Of a stretch of DNA of 64,000 nucleotides, positions 18,895 through 31,277 are shown one piece after another; position 1 is the first letter of the stretch; the number at the start of each line of letters is the position of its first letter. This DNA is from Lysinibacillus sp. FSL K6-0232. GTDB taxonomy: Bacteria > Bacillota > Bacilli > Bacillales_A > Planococcaceae. The stretch covers positions 1,106,001 to 1,170,000 of the forward strand of contig NZ_JBBOYW010000001.1 in assembly GCF_038008325.1 (NCBI RefSeq). The letters are read 5' to 3'. The notes below the pieces were generated by a model, which saw nothing but the letters and a program-made list of their open reading frames with translations, was not told where the DNA came from and did not search any database. A program made the position numbers and the translations under genes.

Positions 18895-19691
18895 AACAAC
18901 GAATTATTACCGCAATAATTGCAGCAGCACTTTTTATTCCATTTGTCATTTATGGAAAAGTACCATTTACAATACTTGTGCTAGCAATGGCTATTGTCGG
19001 TTTTTATGAAATACTTAAAATGAAAGGTATTTCAATCTTTTCTGTACCGGGCTTCCTAGGGCTTGTAACCTTAATGCTACTTGTCATACCACAGCATTGG
19101 AGTGACAAGGTAGTAGCGACTATAGGCTATTCATCTAATTTGATGGTTGTCTATGGACTTGTAATGTTGCTGCTTATTTATGTAGTGCTTGTCAAAAATA
19201 AAATAACTTTTGACGAAGTTGCTTTTATTTTATTAGGTGCATTTTATGTAGGCCTAGGATTCCATTATTTAATCGAAACAAGAAATATTGGGTTAGAATA
19301 TGTTGTTTATTGCTTATTAGTTGTTTGGACAACAGATTCAGGCGCTTATTTTGTTGGAAGAAAATTAGGGAAACATAAGCTATGGCCAGAAATTTCACCA
19401 AAGAAAACGATTGAAGGCTTTATAGGTGGAATTGTCATTGCTGTTATTTTTGCTATTGCGATGCAGTTAATTTATCCATTTGCAAATGGCATAATTTCAC
19501 TTATTTTTGTGACGATTTTTGCTTCGATTATTGGTCAAATGGGGGATTTAGTCGAATCCGCTATTAAACGTCATTTTGATGTAAAAGATTCAGGTAATAT
19601 TTTACCAGGGCATGGTGGTATTTTAGATCGTTTTGATAGTCTATTATTTGTTGTGCCCCTTCTGCATTTTTTACATCTATTTGGTAATTAA
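18891..19691 (+). CDS. cdsA: Phosphatidate cytidylyltransferase
   Basis: CdsA makes CDP-diacylglycerol from phosphatidate and CTP, the branch point of phospholipid synthesis. The 266-residue protein has about seven or eight membrane helices and the C-terminal signature 'DLVESAIKRHFDVKDSGN' followed by 'LPGHGGILDRFDSL'. The TTG start overlaps the uppS stop, and dxr follows after 60 bases. Confidence 0.97.
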   Translation: MKQRIITAIIAAALFIPFVIYGKVPFTILVLAMAIVGFYEILKMKGISIFSVPGFLGLVTLMLLVIPQHWSDKVVATIGYSSNLMVVYGLVMLLLIYVVLVKNKITFDEVAFILLGAFYVGLGFHYLIETRNIGLEYVVYCLLVVWTTDSGAYFVGRKLGKHKLWPEISPKKTIEGFIGGIVIAVIFAIAMQLIYPFANGIISLIFVTIFASIIGQMGDLVESAIKRHFDVKDSGNILPGHGGILDRFDSLLFVVPLLHFLHLFGN

Positions 19692-19752
19692 TGCATAGTC
19701 TAAAGATAGCTTGCTAAACATTTGCTTAGATAGAAAAAGGGGATAAGATATT

Positions 19753-20898
19753 GTGAAAAAAATTAGTTTATTGGGCGCAACTGGTTCAATCGGTTGGCAA
19801 ACCTACGATATTTTAAAAGAGCAACGTGATGCTTTTCAATTAGTCGCTTTTTCTTCAGGGAAAAATATCGAGAAAACGCGAGAAATGATTGACACATTGC
19901 AGCCTGAACTTGTGTCTGTGCAATTAGAGGAAGATGCACAAATGCTTGCGAAAGACTATCCAGCTATTCAATTTACATTTGGTGCACAAGGGCTTGTAGA
20001 GGTTGCTACACATCCAGATTCAACTGTGCTTGTCAATGCTGTACTTGGCAGTGTTGGGCTTGAATCAACATTAGCAGCGATTCGTATGGGCAAAACAATT
20101 GCTATTGCTAATAAAGAAACACTTGTCACGGCTGGTCATTTAGTGATGGCAGAGGCAAAAAAACATCATGCAACGATTTTGCCTGTTGATAGTGAACACT
20201 CTGCTATATTCCAATCGATGAATGGTGAGAACCCTAAAAATATTGAGCGTCTAATTATTACCGCTTCAGGTGGTAGCTTCCGTGATCAAACACGTGAACA
20301 ATTAAAGCATGTAACAGTAGCAGATGCACTGAATCATCCAAATTGGTCGATGGGCGCAAAAATTACGATAGATTCTGCTACTATGATGAATAAAGGGCTA
20401 GAAGTGATTGAAGCACATGTTTTATTTGATATGCCATATGATAAAATCGATGTACTTTTACATCGAGAAAGTATTATTCACTCCCTTGTTGAGTATCATG
20501 ATACTAGTGTTATTGCACAGCTAGGCACGCCAGATATGCGTGTGCCGATTCAATATGCTTTAAGCTATCCAGATCGTATACCATTACAAAATAGTCAGCG
20601 TCTAAATTTAGCACAGATCGGTCAGCTCCATTTCTCAGAAATGGACTTTGAGCGATACCCTGCATTGCGCTTAGCTTATGAGGCAGGTCGTACAGGTGGC
20701 ACAATTTTAACAGCAATGAATGCGGCTAATGAAGCGGCAGTTGCAGCCTTTTTACAAGGGAAAATCACATTCCTTGAAATTGATGAAACAATTGAACGCG
20801 TGATGCAAGCACATCAAAACATTGCAGTGCCAGATTTACAAACGATATTACATGTGGACAGTGAAACAAGAAAAATAGTGTTAGACATGGTAAAATAA
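19753..20898 (+). CDS. dxr: 1-deoxy-D-xylulose 5-phosphate reductoisomerase
   Basis: Dxr converts DXP to MEP with NADPH, the committed step of the non-mevalonate isoprenoid route that feeds UppS. The 381-residue product starts at GTG 19753. It shows the NADPH loop '[11 protein letters not shown]', '[10 protein letters not shown]', the metal and substrate segment '[16 protein letters not shown]', '[10 protein letters not shown]' and '[20 protein letters not shown]'. It lies between cdsA and rseP, as in Bacillus. Confidence 0.98.
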   Translation: MKKISLLGATGSIGWQTYDILKEQRDAFQLVAFSSGKNIEKTREMIDTLQPELVSVQLEEDAQMLAKDYPAIQFTFGAQGLVEVATHPDSTVLVNAVLGSVGLESTLAAIRMGKTIAIANKETLVTAGHLVMAEAKKHHATILPVDSEHSAIFQSMNGENPKNIERLIITASGGSFRDQTREQLKHVTVADALNHPNWSMGAKITIDSATMMNKGLEVIEAHVLFDMPYDKIDVLLHRESIIHSLVEYHDTSVIAQLGTPDMRVPIQYALSYPDRIPLQNSQRLNLAQIGQLHFSEMDFERYPALRLAYEAGRTGGTILTAMNAANEAAVAAFLQGKITFLEIDETIERVMQAHQNIAVPDLQTILHVDSETRKIVLDMVK

Positions 20899-20944
20899 CG
20901 TAAGCAAGACATCGTTAACTAAACGCTTTTAAAGGTGGGGTATT

Positions 20945-22207
20945 ATGCAAACAGCCATTGCATTTATATTAATATTTGGTATGCTCGTCTTCTTCCATGA
21001 ACTTGGACACTTTTTATTTGCCAAACGTGCAGGTATTTTAGTGCGTGAATTTGCCATTGGAATGGGTCCTAAAATTTATGGGAAGACACATGGGGAAACC
21101 ATGTATACCATTCGTTTATTGCCTATCGGTGGATATGTACGTATGGCAGGCGAGGACATGGATGGCACAGAATTACAGCCAGGCTATCGAATAGGGCTAA
21201 TTGTCAATGAAGATAATATTGTTCAAAAGATTATTTTCAATCAAAATAATAAGCAATTACCAGATTTATTATTTTTAGAAGTTGAGCGTGCTGATTTAGA
21301 AAAGGATTTGTTTGTAGAAGGCTATGATGAAGAAGAGCGCTTAGTACGTTATCAAGTAGCAAGAGATTGTGTGCTTGTGGAAAATGGTCGAGAGCTTGTT
21401 ATTGCGCCACAGGATCGTCAATTCAATGCAAAAACGGTGGGACAACGTGCCATGACGATTTTTGCAGGACCATTGTTTAACTTTATTCTTGCATTTGTCA
21501 TTTATTTAGTAATTGGTTTAATCCATGGTGTGCCAACGTATGAGCCAATTATTACAGAGGTTGTCGAAAATGATCCAGCTGCACAGGCAGGCATGCTTGC
21601 AGGCGATAAAGTGACAGCGATTGATGGACAAGCCGTTGAAAAATGGCAAGATTTAGCCGCTATCGTGCAAGACCATCCAAATGAAGATATTACCGTAACA
21701 ATTGAGCGAGATGGACAATCTGTCAACTTAAATATGACGGTGAAGGAAATTCAGCAGGATGGCGAAAAATATGGCCAAATCGGTGTGCGCTATGAGAGCC
21801 CAAGGGAATTTAATCCACTAAAGGCAATTGTCTATGGGGCACAAGAAACCTATAATATGACTGTAAAAATATTTGAGCTTTTAGGTATGCTAATTACAGG
21901 TAAGTTCACAATAGATGCACTTTCAGGTCCTGTTGGTATTTATAAAGTAACAGAGCAAGTAGCCCAGTATGGGATTATGAACTTAATGAATTGGGCAGCA
22001 ATGCTAAGCATTAACTTAGGGATTATGAACCTATTGCCATTGCCAGCACTTGATGGAGGCCGCTTATTATTCTTTGGCTTTGAAGCTTTGCGTGGCAAGC
22101 CAATTGACCGCCAAAAAGAAGGACTTGTGCATTTTGTTGGTATTGTGCTACTAATGATCTTAATGGTTGTTGTGACATGGAACGATATACAACGATTTTT
22201 CTTTTAA
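20945..22207 (+). CDS. rseP: Site-2 intramembrane metalloprotease RseP/RasP
   Basis: RasP cleaves anti-sigma factors, FtsL and remnant signal peptides within the membrane. The 420-residue protein has the zinc motif HELGH at residues 18-22 in the first helix, then 'GMGPKIYG'. A PDZ domain lies at about 195-275 ('VENDPAAQAGMLAGDKVTAI'). The third zinc ligand is in 'NLLPLPALDGGRLLFF' near the C-terminus. A hairpin terminator follows. Confidence 0.97.
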   Translation: MQTAIAFILIFGMLVFFHELGHFLFAKRAGILVREFAIGMGPKIYGKTHGETMYTIRLLPIGGYVRMAGEDMDGTELQPGYRIGLIVNEDNIVQKIIFNQNNKQLPDLLFLEVERADLEKDLFVEGYDEEERLVRYQVARDCVLVENGRELVIAPQDRQFNAKTVGQRAMTIFAGPLFNFILAFVIYLVIGLIHGVPTYEPIITEVVENDPAAQAGMLAGDKVTAIDGQAVEKWQDLAAIVQDHPNEDITVTIERDGQSVNLNMTVKEIQQDGEKYGQIGVRYESPREFNPLKAIVYGAQETYNMTVKIFELLGMLITGKFTIDALSGPVGIYKVTEQVAQYGIMNLMNWAAMLSINLGIMNLLPLPALDGGRLLFFGFEALRGKPIDRQKEGLVHFVGIVLLMILMVVVTWNDIQRFFF

Positions 22208-22230
22208 TCGATAACTAGATATTTTGCAAA

Positions 22231-22273
22231 TAGCTTTGAGTGCATTTTCGATGAAACATTGCGCTCAAAGCTA
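22231..22273 (+). terminator. Probable terminator after rseP
   Basis: TAGCTTTGAGTGC (22231-22243) pairs with GCGCTCAAAGCTA (one G-T). The 3' flank AATTTGTTT is only moderately T-rich. Confidence 0.6.
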
Positions 22274-22328
22274 AATTTGTTTATGCTATGGAGAGTATAA
22301 CTTATCTATGAAAAAGGTGGAACACTGA

Positions 22329-24035
<1,707 letters not shown>

Positions 24036-24107
24036 TAAGTAAGCTTCGAGAAAGAGCAATGCTTCTAATAGAGGCTTTTCTAAAATTTTGATAAGATAGT
24101 AGTAAAG

Positions 24108-24202
24108 AATTCGCGACACTTCTGCGGGACGGTAAGCTAAGCAAGAAGCAACAGATTTGTATCTGTGAAGCTTGAAGAGCACCCGCAGTGAGGAAGCGAA
24201 TT
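24108..24202. repeat. 95-base nested inverted-repeat element between proS and polC
   Basis: The outer arms AATTCGC/GCGAATT (24108-24114, 24196-24202) enclose CTGCGGG/CCCGCAG (24122-24128, 24182-24188). Inside these lie AAGCT/AGCTT and the hairpin ACAGAT-TTGT-ATCTGT (24151-24166). A T7 run follows the right arm, so on the + strand it can act as a terminator for proS. The organisation is that of an intergenic palindromic repeat family; copy number elsewhere in the genome cannot be seen here. Confidence 0.7.
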
Positions 24203-24293
24203 TTTTTCTTGAATGCTCATCATAGCTTTAAGATGAATAAAGAATAGAGGGCTTAGTAACATAATCTTTTTTCTGAAAGTAGGTGTTGATCGA

Positions 24294-27200
24294 TTGGAAC
24301 AGCAACAAGAGGCAAGATCGAGATTTCGAATGCTCTTGCAGCAACTAGAATTAACAGATGATGTTTATATGTCATTTTTTGAAGCAGGTGAATTATCACG
24401 CTTAACCGTTCATAAAAGGAATCGACTTTGGCATTTTACCATTTTATTGCAGGATATACTGCCATTTTCGTTATACCAGCTTTTCCGTACACGCTTAACA
24501 GAGAAATTTTCAGCGATTGCTCAAATTTATACAACATTTGAAACAATCGAGAAAAATGTGACAGAGGAGCTTGTACAAGCTTATTGGTTAAGTGTTGTTG
24601 AGCAAATTGATGAAATGGCTCCAACATTGAAAAGCTGTCTGACTGCGCAAGTGCCAACATGGAATGGTCAAAAAATTTCCTTATCCTGTATGCAGGAAAT
24701 GGAATATATGATGCTAAAAACAAAGTACGCTGACAAGCTGGCAGAAAGCTATTGTCAATTTGGCTTTCCTCGTATGGCATTTGACTTTGTCCTGCAGGAG
24801 CAATCAGAAGAAATGCTTGCAGCACAGGAAGCATTTGTTGAACAGAAGCGTATGGAGGAAGCGGCTCTTGCACAGCAAGCGATGGAAGACTTCCAAAAAC
24901 GTGAGAAAGAGAAGAAGGATAATCCAGCAGCGGCAAGCCTCGGTGATCGACCATTCCAGCTTGGGATGCATATTAAAGACGATGAAATTATGGAAATTAA
25001 ACGAATTGTCGAGGAAGAGCGCCGTGTCGTTATTGAAGGATTTGTCTTTGATACAGAAATTAAAGAACTGAAAAGCGGACGCTCATTATTACAAATAAAA
25101 ATTACCGACTATACAGATTCAATTATTGTCAAGATGTTCTCACGTGACAATGATGATGCAGAATTAATGCAGCATCTGAAAAAAGGCATGTGGGTTAAGG
25201 TGCGTGGCTCTGTCCAAACAGATACATTTATTCGTGATTTAATTGTGATGGCAAATGATATTAATGAGATTAAAAAGCAAACAAGACAGGATTTAGCACC
25301 AGAGGGTGAGAAGCGAGTAGAATTGCATTTGCATACGCCAATGAGTCAAATGGACGCTGTAACACCTATTGACAGACTCGTTGCACAGGCTGCCAAATGG
25401 GGCCATCCAGCAGTTGCTATTACCGACCATGCTGTTGTGCAGGCATTCCCTGAAGCATACGCGGCTGGGAAAAAGCATGGCATCAAGATTATTTATGGGA
25501 TGGAAGCTAATTTAGTGGACGATGGTGTTCCAATTGCATATGCCCCAGAGCATCGTTTGTTAGCAGATGCAACCTATGTTGTCTTTGACGTAGAAACAAC
25601 AGGGCTATCAACAGCTTATGATACCATTATAGAACTTGCTGCTGTCAAAATTAAGGATGGACATGTTATCGATAAATATGAAAGCTTTGCCAACCCACAT
25701 CATCCACTGTCAGCAACAACTATTGAGCTAACAGGTATTACGGATGATATGGTACGCAATGCACCAGAGGTCGAGCAGGTCATTAAAGAGTTCCATGCGT
25801 TTATTGGAGATGCGATTGTTGTCGCCCATAATGCATCCTTTGATATAGGCTTTTTATATACAGGCTATAAAAAATATGGGCTTGAAGAAACCGTACATCC
25901 AGTTATTGATACGCTAGAGCTTGCTAGGCTGCTCTATCCAACAATGAAAAACCATCGTTTAAATACATTATGTAAGAAATTTAATATTGAATTAACACAG
26001 CATCACCGAGCTATTTATGATACAGAGGCAACAGGCTACCTACTTTTACAACTGCTAAAAGATGCAGAGCAGCTAGCCATTAAATATCATGATGATTTTA
26101 ATAAGCATATTGGTGGTGGTGATGCCTATAAAAAGGGCAGACCAATGCATTGTACAATTTTAGCTGTCGATAATGCAGGCTTGAAAAATTTATTTAAAAT
26201 TGTTTCACATGCTCATACAAAAACATTTTATCGTGTTCCTCGTGTGACAAGGGCTGTGCTTGAGCAATATCGGGAAGGGCTATTAGTCGGCTCAGGCTGT
26301 AGCAATGGCGAATTATTTGAAACAATGATGAATAAATCCCCTGAGGAAGCGGAGCAGATTGCTCGATTTTATGATTATATTGAGGTGCAGCCAAAAGCGG
26401 TCTATGCTCCGTTGATTGAACGCAATGTCGTGCGTGATGAATGGACATTAGAGGATATTATTCGAAAGCTTGTCAAGCTAGGGAAAAAGCTTAATAAACC
26501 TGTCGTGGCAACAGGCAATGTCCATTATTTGGACCCAACAGATGCTATGTTTAGGCAAATATTGATCGGCTCTCAAGGTGGCGCAAATATTTTAAATCGA
26601 TCAAAGCTACCTGAGGTTCATTTTAGAACAACGGATGAAATGCTGAAGGAATTTGATTTCTTAGGACCTGATCTTGCCAAAGAAGTGGTTGTAACCAATG
26701 CACAAAAAATTGCTGATAGCATTGGCGATGTAAAGCCGATTAAAGATGATTTATATACACCAAAAATTGAAGGCTCAGATGATGAAGTAACGAACTTAAC
26801 CTATGAAATGGCGCATCGTATTTATGGCGAGGAATTGCCTGAAATCGTTAAAGCCCGCATTGAAAAAGAGCTAAAGTCGATTTTAGGACATGGCTTTGGC
26901 GTAATTTATTTAATTTCTGCCAAGCTGGTAAAAAAATCGTTGGCGGACGGTTATTTAGTAGGTTCGCGTGGTTCTGTTGGTTCTTCCCTCGTCGCAACCT
27001 TTATGGAAATTACCGAGGTCAATCCATTACCACCTCATTATATTTGCCCAAACTGTAAGCATTCTGAGTTTTTTGATGATGGTTCGGTTAGCTCAGGCTT
27101 TGACTTACCTAATAAAGACTGTCCAGAGTGTGGCACACTTTATAAAAAGGATGGACAGGATATACCATTCGAAACCTTCCTTGGTTTTAAAGGTGACAAG

Positions 27201-28625
27201 GTGCCTGATATCGATTTGAATTTTTCTGGTGAATATCAACCACAGGCACATAACTATACAAAGGTGCTATTTGGTGAGGATTATGTGTATCGTGCGGGAA
27301 CAATCGGTACGGTTGCAGAGAAAACAGCATATGGCTATGTGAAGGGCTATGCAGGTGATCATAATTTACATTTCCGTGGCGCGGAAGTTGATCGCTTAGT
27401 ACAGGGCTGTACAGGTGTAAAACGAACAACAGGGCAGCATCCAGGGGGCATTATTGTTGTACCTGATTATATGGATATTTACGATTTCTCCCCAGTGCAA
27501 TACCCTGCGGATGCACAGGATGCTGAATGGCGGACAACCCATTTCGACTTCCATTCCATTCATGATAATATTTTAAAGCTTGATATACTTGGACACGATG
27601 ATCCGACCGTCATAAGGATGTTGCAGGATTTATCTGGCATTGATCCAAAAACAATTCCAACAGATGACCCTGTTGTGATGAAAATCTTTAGCTCTCCTGA
27701 ATCTTTAGGGGTGACAGAAAAGCAAATTGGCTGTAAAACAGGCACATTAGGTATACCAGAGTTTGGGACTAAATTTGTCCGTCAAATGCTGGAGGATACA
27801 AAGCCATCTACATTCTCAGAGCTTGTGCAAATTTCAGGACTCTCACATGGTACAGACGTATGGCTTGGCAATGCGCAGGAATTAATTCAAAGCGGTACAT
27901 GTGTGCTAAAAGAAGTAATTGGTTGTCGTGATGATATTATGGTGTATTTAATTTACCAAGGGCTAGAGCCATCACTGGCATTTAAAATAATGGAATCTGT
28001 ACGAAAAGGAAAAGGCTTAACAGAGGAATTTGAAGCAGAGATGCTGGCGAATAAGGTACCTGGCTGGTATATCGAATCATGTAAAAAGATCAAGTACATG
28101 TTCCCAAAGGCGCACGCAGCAGCATATGTATTAATGGCGGTGCGTATTGCTTGGTTTAAGGTGCATTTCCCAATTCTTTATTATGCGGCGTACTTTACAG
28201 TGCGTGCAGATGATTTTGATTTAATTGCGATGGTGCAAGGCTCACAAATGATTCGTGCACGTATTGATGAAATCAATATGAAAGGCTTAGATGCCTCTAC
28301 AAAAGAGAAAAACTTATTAACCGTGCTAGAGATTGCGCTAGAGATGTGTGAGCGTGGGATGAGCTTCCAAAAAGTTGATTTATATCGCTCACAGGCAAGT
28401 GAATTTATTATTGATGGTAATACATTAATTCCGCCATTCGATGCGATTCCAGGGCTTGGCACTAACGTAGCGAAGCAAATTGTAGAGGCACGCAAGGACG
28501 GGGAATTTTTATCGAAGGAAGATTTACAGCAGCGAGGTCGTGTATCTAAAACCTTGATTGAATATATGGATCAGCTTGGCTGTCTAGAAGGTATGCCAGA
28601 TGCCAATCAGCTATCACTGTTCTAA
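24294..28625 (+). CDS. polC: DNA polymerase III alpha subunit, PolC type
   Basis: PolC is the main replicative polymerase of low-GC Gram-positives, with built-in 3'-5' proofreading. The 1443 residues start at TTG 24294, preceded by AGTAGGTG. Order: N-terminal domains, an OB fold (about 230-330) and a PHP domain ('[14 protein letters not shown]', about 343) interrupted by the DEDD exonuclease starting '[10 protein letters not shown]' (about 430). Next come the polymerase core with '[12 protein letters not shown]' and a Cys4 zinc-like site ('CPNCKHSEF', 'CPECGTLY'), then a C-terminal helix-hairpin-helix ('[14 protein letters not shown]'). It begins after the palindromic repeat element. Confidence 0.98.
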   Translation: MEQQQEARSRFRMLLQQLELTDDVYMSFFEAGELSRLTVHKRNRLWHFTILLQDILPFSLYQLFRTRLTEKFSAIAQIYTTFETIEKNVTEELVQAYWLSVVEQIDEMAPTLKSCLTAQVPTWNGQKISLSCMQEMEYMMLKTKYADKLAESYCQFGFPRMAFDFVLQEQSEEMLAAQEAFVEQKRMEEAALAQQAMEDFQKREKEKKDNPAAASLGDRPFQLGMHIKDDEIMEIKRIVEEERRVVIEGFVFDTEIKELKSGRSLLQIKITDYTDSIIVKMFSRDNDDAELMQHLKKGMWVKVRGSVQTDTFIRDLIVMANDINEIKKQTRQDLAPEGEKRVELHLHTPMSQMDAVTPIDRLVAQAAKWGHPAVAITDHAVVQAFPEAYAAGKKHGIKIIYGMEANLVDDGVPIAYAPEHRLLADATYVVFDVETTGLSTAYDTIIELAAVKIKDGHVIDKYESFANPHHPLSATTIELTGITDDMVRNAPEVEQVIKEFHAFIGDAIVVAHNASFDIGFLYTGYKKYGLEETVHPVIDTLELARLLYPTMKNHRLNTLCKKFNIELTQHHRAIYDTEATGYLLLQLLKDAEQLAIKYHDDFNKHIGGGDAYKKGRPMHCTILAVDNAGLKNLFKIVSHAHTKTFYRVPRVTRAVLEQYREGLLVGSGCSNGELFETMMNKSPEEAEQIARFYDYIEVQPKAVYAPLIERNVVRDEWTLEDIIRKLVKLGKKLNKPVVATGNVHYLDPTDAMFRQILIGSQGGANILNRSKLPEVHFRTTDEMLKEFDFLGPDLAKEVVVTNAQKIADSIGDVKPIKDDLYTPKIEGSDDEVTNLTYEMAHRIYGEELPEIVKARIEKELKSILGHGFGVIYLISAKLVKKSLADGYLVGSRGSVGSSLVATFMEITEVNPLPPHYICPNCKHSEFFDDGSVSSGFDLPNKDCPECGTLYKKDGQDIPFETFLGFKGDKVPDIDLNFSGEYQPQAHNYTKVLFGEDYVYRAGTIGTVAEKTAYGYVKGYAGDHNLHFRGAEVDRLVQGCTGVKRTTGQHPGGIIVVPDYMDIYDFSPVQYPADAQDAEWRTTHFDFHSIHDNILKLDILGHDDPTVIRMLQDLSGIDPKTIPTDDPVVMKIFSSPESLGVTEKQIGCKTGTLGIPEFGTKFVRQMLEDTKPSTFSELVQISGLSHGTDVWLGNAQELIQSGTCVLKEVIGCRDDIMVYLIYQGLEPSLAFKIMESVRKGKGLTEEFEAEMLANKVPGWYIESCKKIKYMFPKAHAAAYVLMAVRIAWFKVHFPILYYAAYFTVRADDFDLIAMVQGSQMIRARIDEINMKGLDASTKEKNLLTVLEIALEMCERGMSFQKVDLYRSQASEFIIDGNTLIPPFDAIPGLGTNVAKQIVEARKDGEFLSKEDLQQRGRVSKTLIEYMDQLGCLEGMPDANQLSLF

Positions 28626-28746
28626 TGTGTAGAGGCGTTCTAGATTTTGTTCCTTCTACAAAGTTCTTCCTCTGCAATGAAGGAATTTGCATTGTGTAAT
28701 GAATTGTGCTATTCTAATGGTAATAATTTGTTGATATTTTTCCAGC

Positions 28747-28773
28747 AAAAGAGTGGGACATTCCCGCTCTTTT
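28747..28773 (+). terminator. Rho-independent terminator after polC
   Basis: AAAAGAGTGGGA pairs with TCCCGCTCTTTT around a three-base loop. Confidence 0.85.
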
Positions 28774-28801
28774 CTGTTGTTATACCATAGCAAAACAAAT
28801 T

Positions 28802-28830
28802 TTGACTAACAGCAGGTAAGACCGTAAAAT
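28802..28830 (+). promoter_or_regulatory. Sigma-A promoter for the rimP-nusA-infB operon
   Basis: TTGACT (28802-28807), a 17-base spacer and TAAAAT (28825-28830) match consensus well and lie about 70 bases before rimP. The palindrome at 28827-28855 overlaps the -10 and the expected start point. Confidence 0.6.
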
Positions 28831-28855
28831 TTCACCACAGCAACTGGTGGAATTT
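28827..28855 (+). repeat. Palindrome overlapping the rimP promoter
   Basis: AAATTTCACCA pairs with TGGTGGAATTT (one G-T) around CAGCAAC, followed by CTGTTTTATT. It may be a second terminator for polC or an operator-like site; the sequence alone does not decide. Confidence 0.6.
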
Positions 28856-28902
28856 CTGTTTTATTATGGTTCAGTAGAATTTGATAGATACAGGAGGAAA
28901 TA

Positions 28903-29379
28903 ATGAGCAAAGTACCAGCTTTAATTGAAGAGCTCGCTAAACCAATTGTGGATGAGTTAAACCTTGAACTAGTGGATATTGAATTCGTAAAAGAGGGACG
29001 TAATTGGTTCTTACGTGTATATGTTGATACGCCTGAGGGTGGCATTGACATTGACCAATGTGCTCAAGTAAGTGAGCGACTCAGTTTACTATTGGATGAA
29101 AAAGACCCCATTACGCAAAACTATTATTTAGAAGTTTCTTCACCTGGAGCAGAGCGTCCATTAAAAAAAGATGCTGATTTTGAAAAGGCAATTGGCAAAT
29201 TTATTTATGTAAAAACCTATGAGCCCGTTAAGGACATGAAGGAATTCCAAGGCTACTTAACATCATACGATAAGCATACATTGGTGATGGATGTGCGCAT
29301 TAAAACGCGTAAAATAACAGTAACAATTGAACAGGAAAAAATTGCTTTGGCGCGATTAGCCATCGATTTTTCAGCATAA
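28903..29379 (+). CDS. rimP: Ribosome maturation factor RimP
   Basis: RimP assists 30S subunit maturation. The 158-residue product has the N-terminal alpha/beta domain with 'LELVDIEFVKEGRNWFLRVYVD', then 'GGIDIDQCAQVSERLSLLLDE' and 'YYLEVSSPGAERPLKK', and a C-terminal SH3-like barrel. AGGAGG precedes the ATG. It is the first gene of the cluster, 24 bases before nusA. Confidence 0.97.
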   Translation: MSKVPALIEELAKPIVDELNLELVDIEFVKEGRNWFLRVYVDTPEGGIDIDQCAQVSERLSLLLDEKDPITQNYYLEVSSPGAERPLKKDADFEKAIGKFIYVKTYEPVKDMKEFQGYLTSYDKHTLVMDVRIKTRKITVTIEQEKIALARLAIDFSA

Positions 29380-29403
29380 TGCATATTTAGGAGTGAAAAT
29401 AAA

Positions 29404-30543
29404 ATGAGTAGTGATTTGTTAGATGCGCTAAATGCGCTAGAAGAGCAAAAAGGAATTTCAAGAGATGTGTTAATTGAAGCCATTGAAGCGGCATTAGTTA
29501 CAGCTTACAAACGCAACTTTAACCAAGCACAAAATGTTCGAGTTGATTTAAATTTAGATAAAGGCTCTATTCGTGTATTCTCACGTAAGGACGTTGTAGA
29601 AGAAGTAGAGGATGATCGTTTACAAATTTCGTTAGAGGATGCCAAAGCTATCAATCCTGCTTATCAGCTAGAAGATATTGTCGAGCAAGAAGTAACACCA
29701 CGCAACTTTGGACGTATTGCTGCACAAACGGCAAAGCAAGTTGTGACACAGCGTGTACGTGAAGCAGAGCGAGGTTTAATTTACGAGCAATATGTAGATC
29801 GTGAAGATGATATCGTAACAGGTGTTGTAGAGCGTCTAGATGCTCGCAATATTTATGTTGGCTTAGGTAAAGTAGAAGCAGCATTGCCAGTCAATGAACA
29901 AATCCAAGGTGAAACATATCAGCCACATGATCGTATTAAAGTATATATTACAAAAGTTGAACGTACGACACGTGGACCACAAGTAATAGTATCTCGTACA
30001 CATCCAGGTTTACTACGCCGCTTATTTGAAATGGAAGTACCTGAGATTTATGAGGGCATTGTCGAAATTAAATCAATTGCTCGTGAAGCGGGTGATCGTT
30101 CTAAAATTTCAGTTTACGCACACAATGAAGAAGTTGATCCAGTTGGTTCATGTGTAGGTGCAAAAGGTGCGCGTGTACAAACAATTGTCAATGAGCTAAA
30201 TGGTGAAAAAATTGATATTGTAGAATGGTCTGAGGACCCAGTTGTCTTTGTCGCAAATGCACTAAGCCCATCAAAAGTATTAGATGTGCAAGTGGACGAA
30301 GAAGAAAAATCAACAACAGTTGTTGTACCAGATTATCAATTATCACTAGCAATTGGTAAGCGTGGACAAAATGCACGTTTAGCTGCGAAGCTGACTGGCT
30401 GGAAAATTGATATTAAGAGTGAAACAGATGCTCGCGAATTAGGTATTTATCCTTCTGCTACAAGCACATTCATACCTGCTGAGGATGAAGACAGTGATTT
30501 TGATGAAGTAGCAGTAGACTTATATCAAGATGACGAAGAATAA
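29404..30543 (+). CDS. nusA: Transcription elongation/termination factor NusA
   Basis: NusA binds RNA polymerase and nascent RNA and modulates pausing, termination and antitermination. The 379-residue protein has an N-terminal polymerase-binding domain, an S1 domain (about 135-200) and two KH domains ('[21 protein letters not shown]' and '[19 protein letters not shown]'). It ends in an acidic tail. It lacks the extra C-terminal acidic repeats of proteobacterial NusA, as usual for Bacillus. A long hairpin follows before rnpM. Confidence 0.98.
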   Translation: MSSDLLDALNALEEQKGISRDVLIEAIEAALVTAYKRNFNQAQNVRVDLNLDKGSIRVFSRKDVVEEVEDDRLQISLEDAKAINPAYQLEDIVEQEVTPRNFGRIAAQTAKQVVTQRVREAERGLIYEQYVDREDDIVTGVVERLDARNIYVGLGKVEAALPVNEQIQGETYQPHDRIKVYITKVERTTRGPQVIVSRTHPGLLRRLFEMEVPEIYEGIVEIKSIAREAGDRSKISVYAHNEEVDPVGSCVGAKGARVQTIVNELNGEKIDIVEWSEDPVVFVANALSPSKVLDVQVDEEEKSTTVVVPDYQLSLAIGKRGQNARLAAKLTGWKIDIKSETDARELGIYPSATSTFIPAEDEDSDFDEVAVDLYQDDEE

Positions 30544-30559
30544 GTAAGAAAGCCCGTGT

Positions 30560-30639
30560 GACAAGTTAGCTGGCAGTATTCAGTGGGCCCCCTACGCCGA
30601 CTGAATACTGTCAGAGCGTCAAGTAGAGCACGACTTGTC
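30560..30639 (+). repeat. Long composite hairpin between nusA and rnpM
   Basis: Outer arms GACAAGT/ACTTGTC (30560-30566, 30633-30639) enclose a perfect 11-base stem CAGTATTCAGT/ACTGAATACTG (30574-30584, 30600-30610), extendable with mismatches around a GGGCCCCCTACGCC apex. There is no T tract after it, so it is more likely an RNA processing, stability or regulatory structure, or a dispersed palindromic repeat, than a terminator. Confidence 0.7.
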
Positions 30640-30679
30640 CACCTCTTACGACAAGCTTCAGAGAGGAATGGTGATTCTT

Positions 30680-30958
30680 ATGGCTGTAAATAGAAAAGTA
30701 CCTCTTCGGAAATGTGTAGCGACTGGAGAAATGCTACCAAAGAAAGAGATGATACGTGTTGTTCGCTCAAAAGAGGGCGAAGTAAGTGTAGATGTTTCAG
30801 GGAAAAAGCCTGGGCGTGGTGCCTATGTTTCGAAATCTGAGGAAGCCGTTGACATCGCGCGTAAGAAAAATGTATTAGGGCACCAGCTTGATGTGAAAAT
30901 TCCTGAAGAAATCTATGAGGAGCTTATTTTGCTTATTCGTAGGGAGTCAATTTTATGA
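30680..30958 (+). CDS. rnpM: RNA-binding protein YlxR (RnpM)
   Basis: YlxR-family proteins are small RNA-binding proteins; the B. subtilis member is reported to bind RNase P RNA. The product contains 'VPLRKCVATGEMLPKKEMIRVV' and 'KKPGRGAYVSKSEEA', both family hallmarks. I use ATG 30680 (92 residues); in-frame ATG 30668 and GTG 30671 are alternatives, and the GAGAGG at 30661-30666 is nearer to those. A longer frame from 30635 would run through the preceding hairpin. Its stop overlaps the start of the next gene. Confidence 0.93.
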   Translation: MAVNRKVPLRKCVATGEMLPKKEMIRVVRSKEGEVSVDVSGKKPGRGAYVSKSEEAVDIARKKNVLGHQLDVKIPEEIYEELILLIRRESIL

Positions 30959-31263
30959 TGAATCAAGCAATATTTAATTTGCTTGGGATTGCGGCAAGAG
31001 CCCGTAAAGTGATTTCAGGAGAAGAGCTAGTTGTGAAGGAAGTCCGCAATGGCAATGCCAAGCTAGTGCTGCTTGCAAACGATGCTTCTAAAAACGCTAG
31101 TAAGAAAATTCAAGATAAGTGCACGTACTACAACGTTGAGTATCATGTATTTGGTGATCGATATGAGCTAGGACATGCTACAGGTAAGGAGGCCCGAGTG
31201 GCTTTAGCGATTACCGATAAAGGTTTTGCAAGTAAATTGTCTAGTCTACTCAACGAAAACTAA
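30955..31263 (+). CDS. rplGA: L7Ae-family ribosomal/K-turn-binding protein YlxQ
   Basis: This 102-residue L7Ae/L30e-fold protein contains '[22 protein letters not shown]', '[18 protein letters not shown]' and '[19 protein letters not shown]'. Bacillus YlxQ proteins bind kink-turn RNAs in vitro; their cellular target is uncertain. It is encoded between rnpM and infB with overlap of four bases at its start. Two ATG codons are adjacent. Confidence 0.94.
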   Translation: MMNQAIFNLLGIAARARKVISGEELVVKEVRNGNAKLVLLANDASKNASKKIQDKCTYYNVEYHVFGDRYELGHATGKEARVALAITDKGFASKLSSLLNEN

Positions 31264-31277
31264 TCGGGGGTGAGCAG

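Noticed and set aside
22208-22328. T-box leader for proS
   Set aside because: The conserved T-box sequence and specifier architecture are not visible, and the gap is too short.
24436-24954. 172-codon open frame on the - strand inside polC
   Set aside because: It is antisense to the PolC N-terminal region, with no recognisable domain.
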